Shown here piece after piece: positions 33,928-43,151 of a stretch of 64,000 bases of DNA (its first letter is position 1; each line of letters opens with the position of its first letter). The position numbers and the translations under genes are program-made. The notes under the pieces are model-generated. The model was given only the letters and a program-made list of their open reading frames with translations, made no database searches and was not told the DNA's origin. This DNA is from Bartonella sp. HY328 (GTDB taxonomy: Bacteria; Pseudomonadota; Alphaproteobacteria; Rhizobiales; Rhizobiaceae): assembly GCF_025449335.1 (NCBI RefSeq), contig NZ_CP104883.1, positions 62,001 to 126,000 of the forward strand. Reading direction: 5' to 3'.

Positions 33928-35670
33928 TTAGATTTTTGTACAAAATGGCACCCGATCAACAGGGACAACAAGGTCGGTATAAATGTCAGATTTTACCGCA
34001 TAAACTTCTTTTGTCAGCAATATTTTACGCAGTTTTTCACGCACCTCACTAATTGTTGCCGCTTCAACCACAAATCCTTGGTCAAGCGAAACAAATAGAC
34101 CAAGATTAAAATCTGGTTGATCCGCGTAAATTTTTTCAGGCTCTTCATAAAGTGGCTCATTAATAAGCAAACTCAACAGGTCTTTTTGTTCTTTTTCGCT
34201 AAGGTCAGAAAATTTTTCAATGGTAAAAAGGCTTTGAAAGATACTAGGTGCGACTTTAAGGAGCGCATTATCTTCATTTTCCTTTAAATAACCTGTCATA
34301 CGTGAAAACATGGTTTGATATTTTTTGCCAAATAATTTGAATTTATTTTGTTGAATAATTTCAAAGTTACCCTCGGCAGCTATAGCAAAAGAATGCAGCC
34401 TATCAATGCCTTTAATATTGTGCGAATAAAGGGAAAAACTTCCATTGCTACGCAAGCGAAATGAACCAACATCACAAATATCAGCTTCAACTTCGCCGCG
34501 TGCAAAGACCATTTGACTCAAAAAACCACTAAAACTTCTATCGACGAAATGATTGTTAGTAAGTTCTGCTATCAATGGCGTTTCTTGGCTAACGGGTAAA
34601 ATAATCGCGCCCTTATTGTCAATAAAGCGCAATTCGGACAGCACAACATCCCTATCGTCCGCCCCTTCATAAATATCGGCAATTTCCAAAACAATTTGGC
34701 TATTGGTGATTGTCTTTGTCAGCATAATTTTTTGCATGGCTTGTTCGTCTTTGACCGCAATTTTTTCGCCATTTATCAAAAGATCTTTCACGCGGCTATT
34801 AGCATTAAAATGCTTATCAGACCTTTGATAACCATTCCATATAATCACAGCCGCAATATTTTGTTGATCTTTAAAGTTAAGGACGATTTTAGTGCCAATG
34901 CCATTGTCTTTTTTACCATCGGTTGCAAATGCGTTACTGGTATTGGAATCGAAAAGATGGCTTGGGTGATAAGCATTTTGTGGATCAAGAATTGAAGTGG
35001 CATTAAGCTCTAGCAATGGTGCTTCAATCGGTAAATTAACCGCCAAAGCATGCGGATCATCATAAATATCTTCAACTAAAGATATTTCACCGTTTATTAT
35101 TTCAAAAATATTTTTATTAACAATATCAATTGAGGTCACGGTCCATTTTACTGGTGAATTACCATCGGTAATACGAAAAAATACCGATTTGGCAGAATAA
35201 TCAAGCGTAAGCGGTTTATTAATGACAGAGTACGGATCGCGCCTTAAAACATAAATGGCCTTCTTGGAATCGATCTCGAAACGTTGCAAAATAATACGAA
35301 TTGGGTCGCTATCTTTATCTGCGCCATCAATAATAGTATCTTTACCGTCAAGATAAGCGGTAAAGGCAAGACTATTGCTATCACCTTCAACTGTGATGGA
35401 GATATAATCAAGATGGTAAGCTTGTTCGAATTGGAAGCCAAAGCCTTCATTAACCCCGCCATCCTTGGTTTGTGGTTGCCAAGCCCCATCACAATTTTTA
35501 TCTAAAAGACAAATAATTGATGTTGATTGCTCTGTTGCGCTTGTTGGTGATGCCATTAAAATAGTTGGCACTATTTGATCTCTATTGTCTTGCGCAATTG
35601 CGCTTATTGGTAAAAAACCAATAGCCGCCAAACAAAGCCCCAATAGATAATTGTAAAAACGCTTGGTCAT
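33928..35670 (-). CDS. secreted protein with NADase-type glycan-binding domain, paralogue A
   Basis: A 580-residue paralogue of the next gene. The start at 35670 (MTKRFYNYLLGLCLAAIGFL) has a very strong ribosome binding site, GGGGGGAAGG; the upstream in-frame ATG at 35748 falls inside the vanX-like gene and is not used. Signal peptide cleavage is likely after AIAQ. The domain layout matches paralogue B (discoidin-like, glycan-binding with HLFDSNTSNAFATDGKK, then an unassigned region ending VPFCTKI). Identity is highest in the signal-proximal part, the glycan-binding domain and the last 40 residues. It begins 22 bases after the vanX-like stop. Confidence 0.8.
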   Translation of the reverse strand: MTKRFYNYLLGLCLAAIGFLPISAIAQDNRDQIVPTILMASPTSATEQSTSIICLLDKNCDGAWQPQTKDGGVNEGFGFQFEQAYHLDYISITVEGDSNSLAFTAYLDGKDTIIDGADKDSDPIRIILQRFEIDSKKAIYVLRRDPYSVINKPLTLDYSAKSVFFRITDGNSPVKWTVTSIDIVNKNIFEIINGEISLVEDIYDDPHALAVNLPIEAPLLELNATSILDPQNAYHPSHLFDSNTSNAFATDGKKDNGIGTKIVLNFKDQQNIAAVIIWNGYQRSDKHFNANSRVKDLLINGEKIAVKDEQAMQKIMLTKTITNSQIVLEIADIYEGADDRDVVLSELRFIDNKGAIILPVSQETPLIAELTNNHFVDRSFSGFLSQMVFARGEVEADICDVGSFRLRSNGSFSLYSHNIKGIDRLHSFAIAAEGNFEIIQQNKFKLFGKKYQTMFSRMTGYLKENEDNALLKVAPSIFQSLFTIEKFSDLSEKEQKDLLSLLINEPLYEEPEKIYADQPDFNLGLFVSLDQGFVVEAATISEVREKLRKILLTKEVYAVKSDIYTDLVVPVDRVPFCTKI

Positions 35671-35692
35671 TGCCTTCCCCCCTTTAATGCAA

Positions 35693-36316
35693 TTATTCGA
35701 TGATTGGATATTGCCGAGCATTTGGCAATTCAAAATGCCACCATTCACTATTAATGCCTTTAAGCCCTGCTTTTTTCATTAAGCCAAACAATAGGTCGCG
35801 ATTTTTGCAAGCAAGACTATCGGCTTTGGGGCATTTATAGTGCGCTGCGGCCTTACTGGTAAAATCATCAAAAGCAGTTGGAAAAAGCAATATTTTCCCA
35901 TTTTCATCAGCTAAAGCCACATCAATCGCCGCGGCGCGATTATGGTTTGAACCGTTTTTTGGATTAGCAACATAACGGCGGTCGGGCATAATATCCCACA
36001 TGGCTTTTTGTACAGCAAGTGGACGAAAACAATCCAATAGAACAAGTTGCAAGTGTTGATCTTGTAAATCCTTTTTAATTGTTTCAAGTTTTTTTGCTAA
36101 ATCCTTATGAACAAGGCAGGTGCTTAGACCATGCTCTTTATAAATAGCACGATGCAAAAAATTATTGTCACTCGCATAGCGCAAATCAAGCAAATAAGGC
36201 GTGCCGTTTAATGTTATCAATTCAGCATTATCATTAAAATCTTTGCTTTGCCCAAAAGATGAAATACTGATTAAAAAATAGATACTTAAGCTAATTAATC
36301 CAAAAATCTGCTTCAT
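35693..36316 (-). CDS. D-alanyl-D-alanine dipeptidase (VanX/DdpX family)
   Basis: A 207-residue M15D metallopeptidase with a signal peptide (1-22, FG-Q), so probably periplasmic. The zinc ligands and catalytic residues of VanX are all present: Arg98 (CFRP), His125 and Asp132 in GSNHNRAAAIDVAL, and Glu191 and His194 in SEWWHFE. The usual glycine of SxHxxGxAxD is alanine. The family splits D-Ala-D-Ala, either for glycopeptide resistance or for recycling of peptidoglycan dipeptides. The start overlaps the vanW-like stop (ATGA). No D-Ala-D-Lac ligase or VanRS genes are present. Confidence 0.9.
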   Translation of the reverse strand: MKQIFGLISLSIYFLISISSFGQSKDFNDNAELITLNGTPYLLDLRYASDNNFLHRAIYKEHGLSTCLVHKDLAKKLETIKKDLQDQHLQLVLLDCFRPLAVQKAMWDIMPDRRYVANPKNGSNHNRAAAIDVALADENGKILLFPTAFDDFTSKAAAHYKCPKADSLACKNRDLLFGLMKKAGLKGINSEWWHFELPNARQYPIIE

Positions 36317-37149
36317 TGAAAATCCTTTAAACTATCAACCACATCAAATGCATCGGGCACATACATCATCGGCGCAATATTTTTACGATAGAGCGTCTCG
36401 CTTATTAAGCTATCCCCTTGCCATTGCTGGCGCCAAATTTCATTAAAGCGGTAAAACTTGCCCTCGCATTGCAAAAATCTATGATTTTTTTCACAAATAT
36501 CATATTTTACATTAAGCGTGTCATTGACCAAAATGTCACCAATCAAATGGTTTTCATCAAGGCTAAGACGTAACTGCCAAATATTTGGGCTATTATTGGT
36601 AAAGCGGTAATCAAGATAATTATAAAATATAGTTGCCCCACAACCAAATGGCACAAGCCGCTCATCATCGCGAAACATATCACGCGAATGGTGATGATGC
36701 TCAATAATATCTAAATTGCTATGCAATATCAACCAGTGCAGCATATTGGCAATTTGACAAAGACCACCGCCAATACCCGCCCTCATTGTATCACCTGACA
36801 GCTCCAAGCCTTTGCGAAAACCGCGCAGGCGATGGGCATGCCCCACTAATTTATAAAAAGAAAAAGTTTCACCAGGGTGAATGACAATACCATCAAGGAG
36901 CGGAATTGCCTTTTTTAAATTGGTAATCTTATTTAACTGCAACTGATGATAGTCTTCACCAAAATTGCGAATGAGCTTTGATTGATGGGAAAATACCCGA
37001 TGGGGCAAACTGTCGACTTGCCGCTTTCGCGCAAATTTTTGTTGATCTTTGCTATTGCGCCAATAACGCAAACATCTTTGCCGCCAGATGGCGACAAAAA
37101 ACAATATCGGATGTTTTTGGCTTAATCTTTTGGCCACACGTTCCCCCAT
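36313..37149 (-). CDS. VanW family protein
   Basis: A 278-residue protein with the VanW signature: GETFSFYKLVGHAHRLRGFR, then AGIGGGLCQIANMLHWLILH, then IIEHHHHSRDM and VPFGCGATIFYNYLDYRF. The biochemical role of VanW is unknown; in vanB-type glycopeptide resistance clusters it sits next to the vanX homologue, as here. The ATG at 37149 has no strong ribosome binding site; the N-terminus is basic (RLSQKHP, WRQRCLRYWRN) without a clear signal peptide. It is the first gene of the five-gene minus-strand operon down to 30446. Confidence 0.88.
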   Translation of the reverse strand: MGERVAKRLSQKHPILFFVAIWRQRCLRYWRNSKDQQKFARKRQVDSLPHRVFSHQSKLIRNFGEDYHQLQLNKITNLKKAIPLLDGIVIHPGETFSFYKLVGHAHRLRGFRKGLELSGDTMRAGIGGGLCQIANMLHWLILHSNLDIIEHHHHSRDMFRDDERLVPFGCGATIFYNYLDYRFTNNSPNIWQLRLSLDENHLIGDILVNDTLNVKYDICEKNHRFLQCEGKFYRFNEIWRQQWQGDSLISETLYRKNIAPMMYVPDAFDVVDSLKDFQ

Positions 37150-37327
37150 CTGTAATCAAACCATATAAAAATGCTAAAATGATACAGTATTATTTAAGGC
37201 ATTGATTTATTATTTTATAAAAAATTTAGAAAAGCTCGGCATTAAATTAATAAAAATATTAAAATAATAGTTTTATACAGCAAAATAATTGTTTAATAAT
37301 AAAAATAATCATTGAAGAGGAGAAATG

Positions 37328-37711
37328 ATGGCAAACAATAATGAAAATGACAATCAAAGCCAACAAAATGGTGGCGCGTTAAATCCTCAGCAAAGGCGTG
37401 CTATTATAGGCTATGATATCAGTTTTTATGAAATTTATCTTGAAGGCAATGACCTTTCACTTGCAACAATAAAGCAGATCGCCAGTCTTTATGAGGTAAA
37501 TTTTGTCAAAGCAAAAGCAATTTTAAGCAAAGGTAAGATTTTTATCAGCAAAGGCCACCCGCTTAAGATATTTTTTTGGCTGAATAAATTTCATCAACTC
37601 GGTCTAAACTATAAAATCTATCCTAATTTTCCTTATGATCCTTTTTTATTTGCGGATGAAGACTTAAGCTTTCATCAAAAACACTGGAAACTTGGTGACG
37701 AACCGGCTTAA
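37328..37711 (+). CDS. hypothetical protein
   Basis: A 127-residue protein I do not recognise. The ribosome binding site GAGGAG suits the second of two overlapping ATGs (37328). The N-terminal 20 residues are Asn/Gln-rich. The rest (AIIGYDISFYEIYLEGNDLS, IKQIASLYEVNFVKAKAILS, PLKIFFWLNKFHQLGLNYKI) looks like a compact alpha/beta domain with a central helix, without membrane segments. It resembles the small ribosomal-L7/L12-like or DUF2007-like folds only in length. Codon use is normal for the window, so it is probably real. It is divergent from vanW and 61 bases upstream of the Sel1 gene. Confidence 0.6.
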   Translation: MANNNENDNQSQQNGGALNPQQRRAIIGYDISFYEIYLEGNDLSLATIKQIASLYEVNFVKAKAILSKGKIFISKGHPLKIFFWLNKFHQLGLNYKIYPNFPYDPFLFADEDLSFHQKHWKLGDEPA

Positions 37712-37772
37712 AAAATTTGAAATATTTTGAGGCAAGCCATGTTGAGACAAGCGATGCTTTGCGAGGGCAAAA

Positions 37773-39422
37773 ATGAAAAAATATATATTTCTTTTTATTG
37801 GTGCTGTTTTTGTAGCTATTATGCTCATTGCCTTAAATATTGATAGGGAATTTAAACAGGCTTTAGCAAAGGCCGAAAAAGGTGACGCAAACGCGCAATA
37901 TGAAGTTGGCGAAAGCTATGCCAAGGGCAAAGGTGTTGAGCTTGACTATAAGCAAGCCTTTCATTGGATTGAAGCATCAGCAAAGCAAGGCAATGTGAAT
38001 GCACAAGCTCGTCTTGGTTGGCTCTATGCGAATGGACAAGGTGTAGACAAGGATTATACCCAAGCATTATATTGGTTTAAAACTCTCAGTGACCAAGGCA
38101 ATCCTAAAGGACAAATAGGCCTTGGTTGGCTTTATGAAACTGGCAACGGTGTCAAACAAGACGAGGAAGAAGCAGTCCGTCTCTATCGTTTGGCCGCAGA
38201 CCAAAACAATGCAAGGGGGCAAACGGTCCTTGGAATTATGTATGAAAGTAGTACGGGCGTCAAACAAGATATCAATGAAGCTCTACGCCTTTATCATTTG
38301 GCGGCAGAAAAAGATGATCCAGCCGCTCAAACTATTTTAGCAATTAAGTATTTTAACGGCACTGGCGTTGCACAAAACAATGTTGAAGGACTGCGCTTTT
38401 TGCAATTAGCAGTAGATCAAGACTATGCTAGGGCACAGAATTACCTAGGTATATTATATTTAGAAGGTGAAATCGTTGACCAAAGTGAACGCCAAGCTAT
38501 CCATTGGTTTAAACTTGCTGCGGCTCAAGGCTATCCACCAGCACAAACTATAATGGGCTTTAGGTATCTTATTGGCGAAGGTGTAAAACTAGATAGGCGT
38601 AAAGGCATGCGCCTCATGTATTTAGCTGCAGAACAAAAAGATATTACAGCACAAGCTTGGTTGGGCTTTCACTATAGCTTACGATATACAACTGAATTAA
38701 TGGTACGTAATCAGGAAGCAAGGATTAATGGTTCCGAAAAATATAGCGATAGCGGTCTTATCAAAGATGGAGAAAAGGCTTTTGGCGATGACCCTGAAAT
38801 ACAAAAATTGCGTGCGCTAGCTATTTATTGGCTTACATTGGCGGCAGACCAAGGCCATGAAAGTGCCAAAGAAGCCTTAGCCAGATTTCAAGCAGAGGAT
38901 GAAAACAACGAAAATGAGGAAAATGAAAAAGATCCGAATTTGTCGCATAAAAAAAGTAACGATGAAAAGCCTAATCGCGTAACCGTTAAAGAACCGAACA
39001 TATCCCATACATTAACTGTTGCTGAAGCATTTAACCGCGTCAATGAAAAAGACGCAAATTTATCGCAAGACATTGTTTTTGCTGAAGCACTTAATCGGGC
39101 AAATGATAAAGATCAACTAAAAAAGCAAGAAGAAATAGCAGCCGCTCAAAATGCTGCTGAAAAAGGTAATGCACAAGCGCAATATAATCTTGCAACCCTT
39201 TATTATAACAGCGATGAAAGCCCTAACAACATGCAATCAGCATTTTCTTGGTTTCAAAAAGCTGCAGAGCAAAACCATGTTGAGGCACAATTTAATTTAG
39301 CTATCATGCTATATTATGGTATTGGCACCCAAAAAGACATTGCCAAGGCAAAATATTGGTTGCAGCTTGCCGCCGACAATGGCAGTGCCGAAGCCAATGC
39401 CTATTTAGAAATGATTAAATAA
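37773..39422 (+). CDS. Sel1-like repeat protein, membrane-anchored or secreted
   Basis: A 549-residue protein. An N-terminal hydrophobic segment (KKYIFLFIGAVFVAIMLIAL) acts as an anchor or signal peptide. Sel1-like repeats follow from about 35 to 305 (units such as AQARLGWLYANGQGV, GQIGLGWLYETGNGV, AQTILAIKYFNGTGV). A charged, probably disordered insert at about 370-450 contains three degenerate repeats around DPNLSHK, EPNISHT and DANLSQD. Two more Sel1 units close the protein (AQYNLATLYYNS, AQFNLAIMLYYGIGT). Such proteins act as interaction scaffolds in envelope, exopolysaccharide or effector functions. Partner unknown. Confidence 0.85.
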   Translation: MKKYIFLFIGAVFVAIMLIALNIDREFKQALAKAEKGDANAQYEVGESYAKGKGVELDYKQAFHWIEASAKQGNVNAQARLGWLYANGQGVDKDYTQALYWFKTLSDQGNPKGQIGLGWLYETGNGVKQDEEEAVRLYRLAADQNNARGQTVLGIMYESSTGVKQDINEALRLYHLAAEKDDPAAQTILAIKYFNGTGVAQNNVEGLRFLQLAVDQDYARAQNYLGILYLEGEIVDQSERQAIHWFKLAAAQGYPPAQTIMGFRYLIGEGVKLDRRKGMRLMYLAAEQKDITAQAWLGFHYSLRYTTELMVRNQEARINGSEKYSDSGLIKDGEKAFGDDPEIQKLRALAIYWLTLAADQGHESAKEALARFQAEDENNENEENEKDPNLSHKKSNDEKPNRVTVKEPNISHTLTVAEAFNRVNEKDANLSQDIVFAEALNRANDKDQLKKQEEIAAAQNAAEKGNAQAQYNLATLYYNSDESPNNMQSAFSWFQKAAEQNHVEAQFNLAIMLYYGIGTQKDIAKAKYWLQLAADNGSAEANAYLEMIK

Positions 39423-39526
39423 AAATAAATTAGTACTTTATCGCGTTTATAAAAGCACAACTACCCATTGTCATGGTTAAAATATTTTCAATCCAAAATA
39501 CTAAAATCTTATTTTTAAGAGTTTAT

Positions 39527-40159
39527 TTAATTTGCTTTTTTATCACGTTTTTCAATAGCCTCACGTGGACCTTGGGGCAAACTTTGAAACATCGTTTCAA
39601 TTTCTTTGGGTTTTGTAATTCTATCTTCAACAATAATATTTAATAATTTGAATAGGCTAAGAGCAATTTGTGGATCATCTTCAATATTAATTTCACCTGG
39701 GTGAACAGCATTATTGCCAATTACACGACATATATCCGCTGCTTGTTGTATGCGTGGTGACAAACCTTTTTCTACAAGAGATTTAATGTCATTATTAATA
39801 TTTTCACCTTTTTCCCCAAGATGAACCATTAATTTTTGTAAGCATAACCGAAGTAAAGCAGATGCACCTTTAGGCGACAGGTTTACAATGCTTCTTGCTT
39901 CCATATAGTCAATTTTACAATTTTCAGGCATATCAATATTTGGTAGTTCGGCATTGCTTGCAACCGGAACAACCATCTTTTTATCATACCAATATGAAGC
40001 TCTGTCGCAGTGTGTACACTTTGCCATGAACATATCTGAAGATATTGTACGCGTATAATATCGAAGATATAATTCAGTCCAATCTTGTCTAGAATAAACA
40101 TCACAATAGGGGCAACTATATGCTTCTTTTTGGTATTCTGGCGGATAATATGAGGTCAT
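39527..40159 (-). CDS. DUF4145 domain protein with N-terminal zinc ribbon
   Basis: A 210-residue protein. The N-terminal part has two Cys-x-x-Cys pairs (SCPYCD and KCTHCD) forming a probable zinc ribbon. The C-terminal helical part (about 90-190) matches the DUF4145 pattern: ALLRLCLQKLMVHLGEKG, IQQAADICRVIGNNAVHPGE and ALSLFKLLNIIVED. DUF4145 occurs alone and in restriction or other defence proteins; no such partner is adjacent here. Function unknown. Confidence 0.8.
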   Translation of the reverse strand: MTSYYPPEYQKEAYSCPYCDVYSRQDWTELYLRYYTRTISSDMFMAKCTHCDRASYWYDKKMVVPVASNAELPNIDMPENCKIDYMEARSIVNLSPKGASALLRLCLQKLMVHLGEKGENINNDIKSLVEKGLSPRIQQAADICRVIGNNAVHPGEINIEDDPQIALSLFKLLNIIVEDRITKPKEIETMFQSLPQGPREAIEKRDKKAN

Positions 40160-40272
40160 CCATTTAACCTTTTAATATTGGATTATTTTTTACAAATATA
40201 TCAAAAACTATTTAGCAGATAAGATAATAAACCAGATAAAACAAGATAATAGCTTGAATATAAATTTAATTT

Positions 40273-41919
40273 TTATAGTTTTGGCGTAACTATCTCGTTA
40301 TCTGCCCGCGTATTCATATTAAATGCCGCAGCCATAAGGGTTTTAGTATAATCTTCGCGCGGATTAGCAAAAATATCCTTTGCCGCACCCCGTTCCACCA
40401 CTTTACCATCACGCATCACCAATACTTCATTGGCAAGGGCTTTAACCACTTTTAAGTCATGGCTAATAAAAAGATAAGAAAGATTGTGTTTTTGCTGTAA
40501 TTCACGCAGCAAATCAACCACTTCTGCTTGCACACTCATATCAAGGGCAGAGGTTGGTTCGTCCAGCATAACAAAACGCGGATTTAACACCATGGCACGC
40601 GCTATCGAAATACGCTGCCGTTGGCCGCCTGAAAACTCATGTGGATAGCGGTGGCGCGTTTGCGGATCTAGGCGCACCTCCTCCATCGCAGCAATCACCT
40701 TATCCTCACGTTCATCATAGGTGAGTTTTGGCTGATGAATAGAAAGCCCCTCGGCAATAATTTCTCCCACCGACATACGTGGCGACAATGAGCCAAAAGG
40801 ATCTTGAAAAACAATTTGAATATCGCGGCGCAATGGCCGCATTTTCTTATAACTTAATTTATTGATATTTTTGCCATCAAATTGAATAATACCTTTTGAT
40901 GAAATCATACGCGTTAAAGCAAGCCCTAATGTCGTTTTACCTGAACCAGACTCGCCTACAACGCCGATGGTTTGGCCGGCTTTAATATTGATATCAATAT
41001 CATTAACCGCCTTGATATAATCAGTGGTTTTACGGAAAAGCCCCGTTTTAATCGGAAACCACACACGCACTTTTTCACCACGCATGATAATTGGCGCATT
41101 GGGATCAACCGCAGGCGGATTACCCTTTGGCTCGGCCGCCAAAAGCTTTTTGGTATAGTCATGTTGTGGATTAGCAAAGATTTCTTCAACCGATGCCATT
41201 TCAACAATTTCCCCCTTGGTCATCACCGCAACACGATCAGCAATTTTGCGGACAATGCCAAGATCATGAGTGATAAACAACATCGACATTTTATGTTGTT
41301 TTTTTAAATCTGCTAAGAGGTCAAGGATTTGCGCCTGCACCGTTACATCAAGAGCAGTGGTTGGTTCATCAGCAATTAATAGCCGCGGATTATTGGCTAA
41401 TGCCATGGCAATCATCACCCGCTGTCTTTGTCCGCCAGATAATTCATGCGGATAAGAACGTAAACGTGACGCCGCATTTTTAATGCCAACTTGCTCTAAA
41501 AGTTCAACCACGCGAGCACGCGCCGCATTAACACTCATTCCTTGATGGATACGCAAAATTTCACCAATTTGCTGCTCGACCCGATGTAATGGGTTAAGCG
41601 ATGTCATTGGCTCTTGAAAGATCATCGAAATATCTTTGCCGCGCACGCGTTGCAATTGCTTTTCGCTAAGCTTCATCAAATCCTTATCCATATCATCTTG
41701 GCGAAACAGCATTTCACCTGATGGATGGCTAGCCATGGGATAGGGCAAAAGTTTTAATACTGATAAAGCCGTGACAGATTTTCCGGACCCTGATTCACCC
41801 ACCAGCGCAACGGTTTCGCCGGGCATAATATCAAAGGACACATTTTTTACCGAAAGCTTTTCTTGACCATCCTGACGAAAGGCCACAGAAAGATCGCGGA
41901 CTGAAAGCATTGGCGTCAT
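40273..41919 (-). CDS. yejF: peptide ABC transporter, dual ATPase subunit
   Basis: A 548-residue protein with two complete ATPase domains. The first has Walker A GESGSGKSVTAL, signature LSGGQRQRV and Walker B LLIADEPTTALD; the second has GESGSGKTTLGL, SGGQRQRISIARAM and FVMLDEPTSALD. It energises the YejABEF oligopeptide importer. Yej systems take up microcin C and, in Brucella, contribute to resistance to antimicrobial peptides. The start overlaps the yejE stop (ATGA). This is the last gene of the operon. Confidence 0.93.
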   Translation of the reverse strand: MTPMLSVRDLSVAFRQDGQEKLSVKNVSFDIMPGETVALVGESGSGKSVTALSVLKLLPYPMASHPSGEMLFRQDDMDKDLMKLSEKQLQRVRGKDISMIFQEPMTSLNPLHRVEQQIGEILRIHQGMSVNAARARVVELLEQVGIKNAASRLRSYPHELSGGQRQRVMIAMALANNPRLLIADEPTTALDVTVQAQILDLLADLKKQHKMSMLFITHDLGIVRKIADRVAVMTKGEIVEMASVEEIFANPQHDYTKKLLAAEPKGNPPAVDPNAPIIMRGEKVRVWFPIKTGLFRKTTDYIKAVNDIDINIKAGQTIGVVGESGSGKTTLGLALTRMISSKGIIQFDGKNINKLSYKKMRPLRRDIQIVFQDPFGSLSPRMSVGEIIAEGLSIHQPKLTYDEREDKVIAAMEEVRLDPQTRHRYPHEFSGGQRQRISIARAMVLNPRFVMLDEPTSALDMSVQAEVVDLLRELQQKHNLSYLFISHDLKVVKALANEVLVMRDGKVVERGAAKDIFANPREDYTKTLMAAAFNMNTRADNEIVTPKL

Positions 41920-43151
41920 TGAAGTGTCTTTCTTGGGTCAAATGCATCACGCGCTGCTTCACCAATAAAGGCAAGCAAGGATAAAAGCACGGCAAGAGTG
42001 ATAAAGCCGGTTATTCCAATCCAAGGCGCATTAATATTGTTTTTTGCTTGCAACATTAACTCACCAAGCGAAGGCGAACCAGGTGGTAAACCAAAGCCAA
42101 GAAAATCGAGCGAAGCAAGGGCAGAAATACCAGCGGTTAACAAAAATGGTAAAAAGGTAATGGTGGCGACCATCGCATTTGGCAATAAATGGCGGATCAT
42201 AATGGTGGCATTGGAAACACCCAGAGCCCGCGCTGCATTAACATATTCAAAATTACGAGCGCGTAAAAACTCGGCGCGTACCACGCCAACTAATGTTACC
42301 CATTGGAACAGCAACATAATTGCCAGCAAAACCCAAAAACCCTGCGCAAAAAAAGCCGATAGAATAATCAGCAAATATAGGGTTGGGATAGACGACCAAA
42401 TTTCAATAAAGCGTTGGAAAATAAGATCGACCCAACCACCAAAATAGCCCTGTACCGCGCCAGCAGCAACACCAATAATCGTCGATAATACGGTTAAAAT
42501 AACCGTAAAGGCAACCGACACGCGAAAACCATAAAGCGCGCGCGCAAAAATATCGCGAGTTTGATCATCTGTACCTAAAATATTCCAATTGCCAAATTTA
42601 CATTCGGGATTAGCCGCACCGCCAGCATAAAACTTGCACCGCTCATCCATGCTTTGCATCCAAAAGGGTGGCGACAAAGCTTCTGACTGCTCGCCTTTTG
42701 TATCATAAGAATAATGGATAGGAGGCCAAATAGCCCAACCATGCTCTTCTATTTCTCTTTGGATGTCACTATCACGAAAATAAGCCGCCGCCAAAGTGCC
42801 GCCAAATTTTTCATCGGGATAATCAAAAAAGGCGGGAAACAGTAATTCACCCTTATAGCTTGCAATAATCGGCCGATCATTGGCGATAAAGGATGCCCCA
42901 AAAGAGCAAAGACATAAAAATATAAATATCCAAAGGGCCCAATAACCACGGCGATTTTTTTTAAAATTGCGCCAACGCCGTTGGTTAAGTGGAGATAAAA
43001 ATGGCTGGCGATGTTTTTGTTTATTGTGCTTTTGCTCGCTTGAATGGTGCACATCCTGCGCAATTTCGCCAGCCAAGCCACTTGTCAAGCCACTTGTCAA
43101 ACCATTGGCAGCAACTTCATTCGCCATAATATTTGAAGGATTATTGGCCAT
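41916..43151 (-). CDS. yejE: peptide ABC transporter, permease
   Basis: A 411-residue DppC-type permease. Before the first helix there is an unusually long hydrophilic N-terminus of about 65 residues with a short Gly-Leu-Thr-Ser repeat, followed by FLSPLNQRRWRNFKKNRRGY, the expected YejE lead-in. The EAA-type cytoplasmic loop is VNAARALGVSNATIMIRHLL. The large periplasmic loop between helices 1 and 2 (about 105-200) is characteristic of YejE. Start and stop overlap with yejB (TAATG) and yejF (ATGA). Confidence 0.92.
   Translation of the reverse strand: MANNPSNIMANEVAANGLTSGLTSGLAGEIAQDVHHSSEQKHNKQKHRQPFLSPLNQRRWRNFKKNRRGYWALWIFIFLCLCSFGASFIANDRPIIASYKGELLFPAFFDYPDEKFGGTLAAAYFRDSDIQREIEEHGWAIWPPIHYSYDTKGEQSEALSPPFWMQSMDERCKFYAGGAANPECKFGNWNILGTDDQTRDIFARALYGFRVSVAFTVILTVLSTIIGVAAGAVQGYFGGWVDLIFQRFIEIWSSIPTLYLLIILSAFFAQGFWVLLAIMLLFQWVTLVGVVRAEFLRARNFEYVNAARALGVSNATIMIRHLLPNAMVATITFLPFLLTAGISALASLDFLGFGLPPGSPSLGELMLQAKNNINAPWIGITGFITLAVLLSLLAFIGEAARDAFDPRKTLQ

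Noticed and set aside
35693..37149. Glycopeptide (vancomycin) resistance cluster
   Set aside because: VanW- and VanX-like genes alone do not confer the D-Ala-D-Lac pathway; no VanH, VanA/B-type ligase or VanRS genes are present.
41998..42447. A 149-codon open frame on the plus strand
   Set aside because: Antisense to yejE; no homology recognised and no ribosome binding site.
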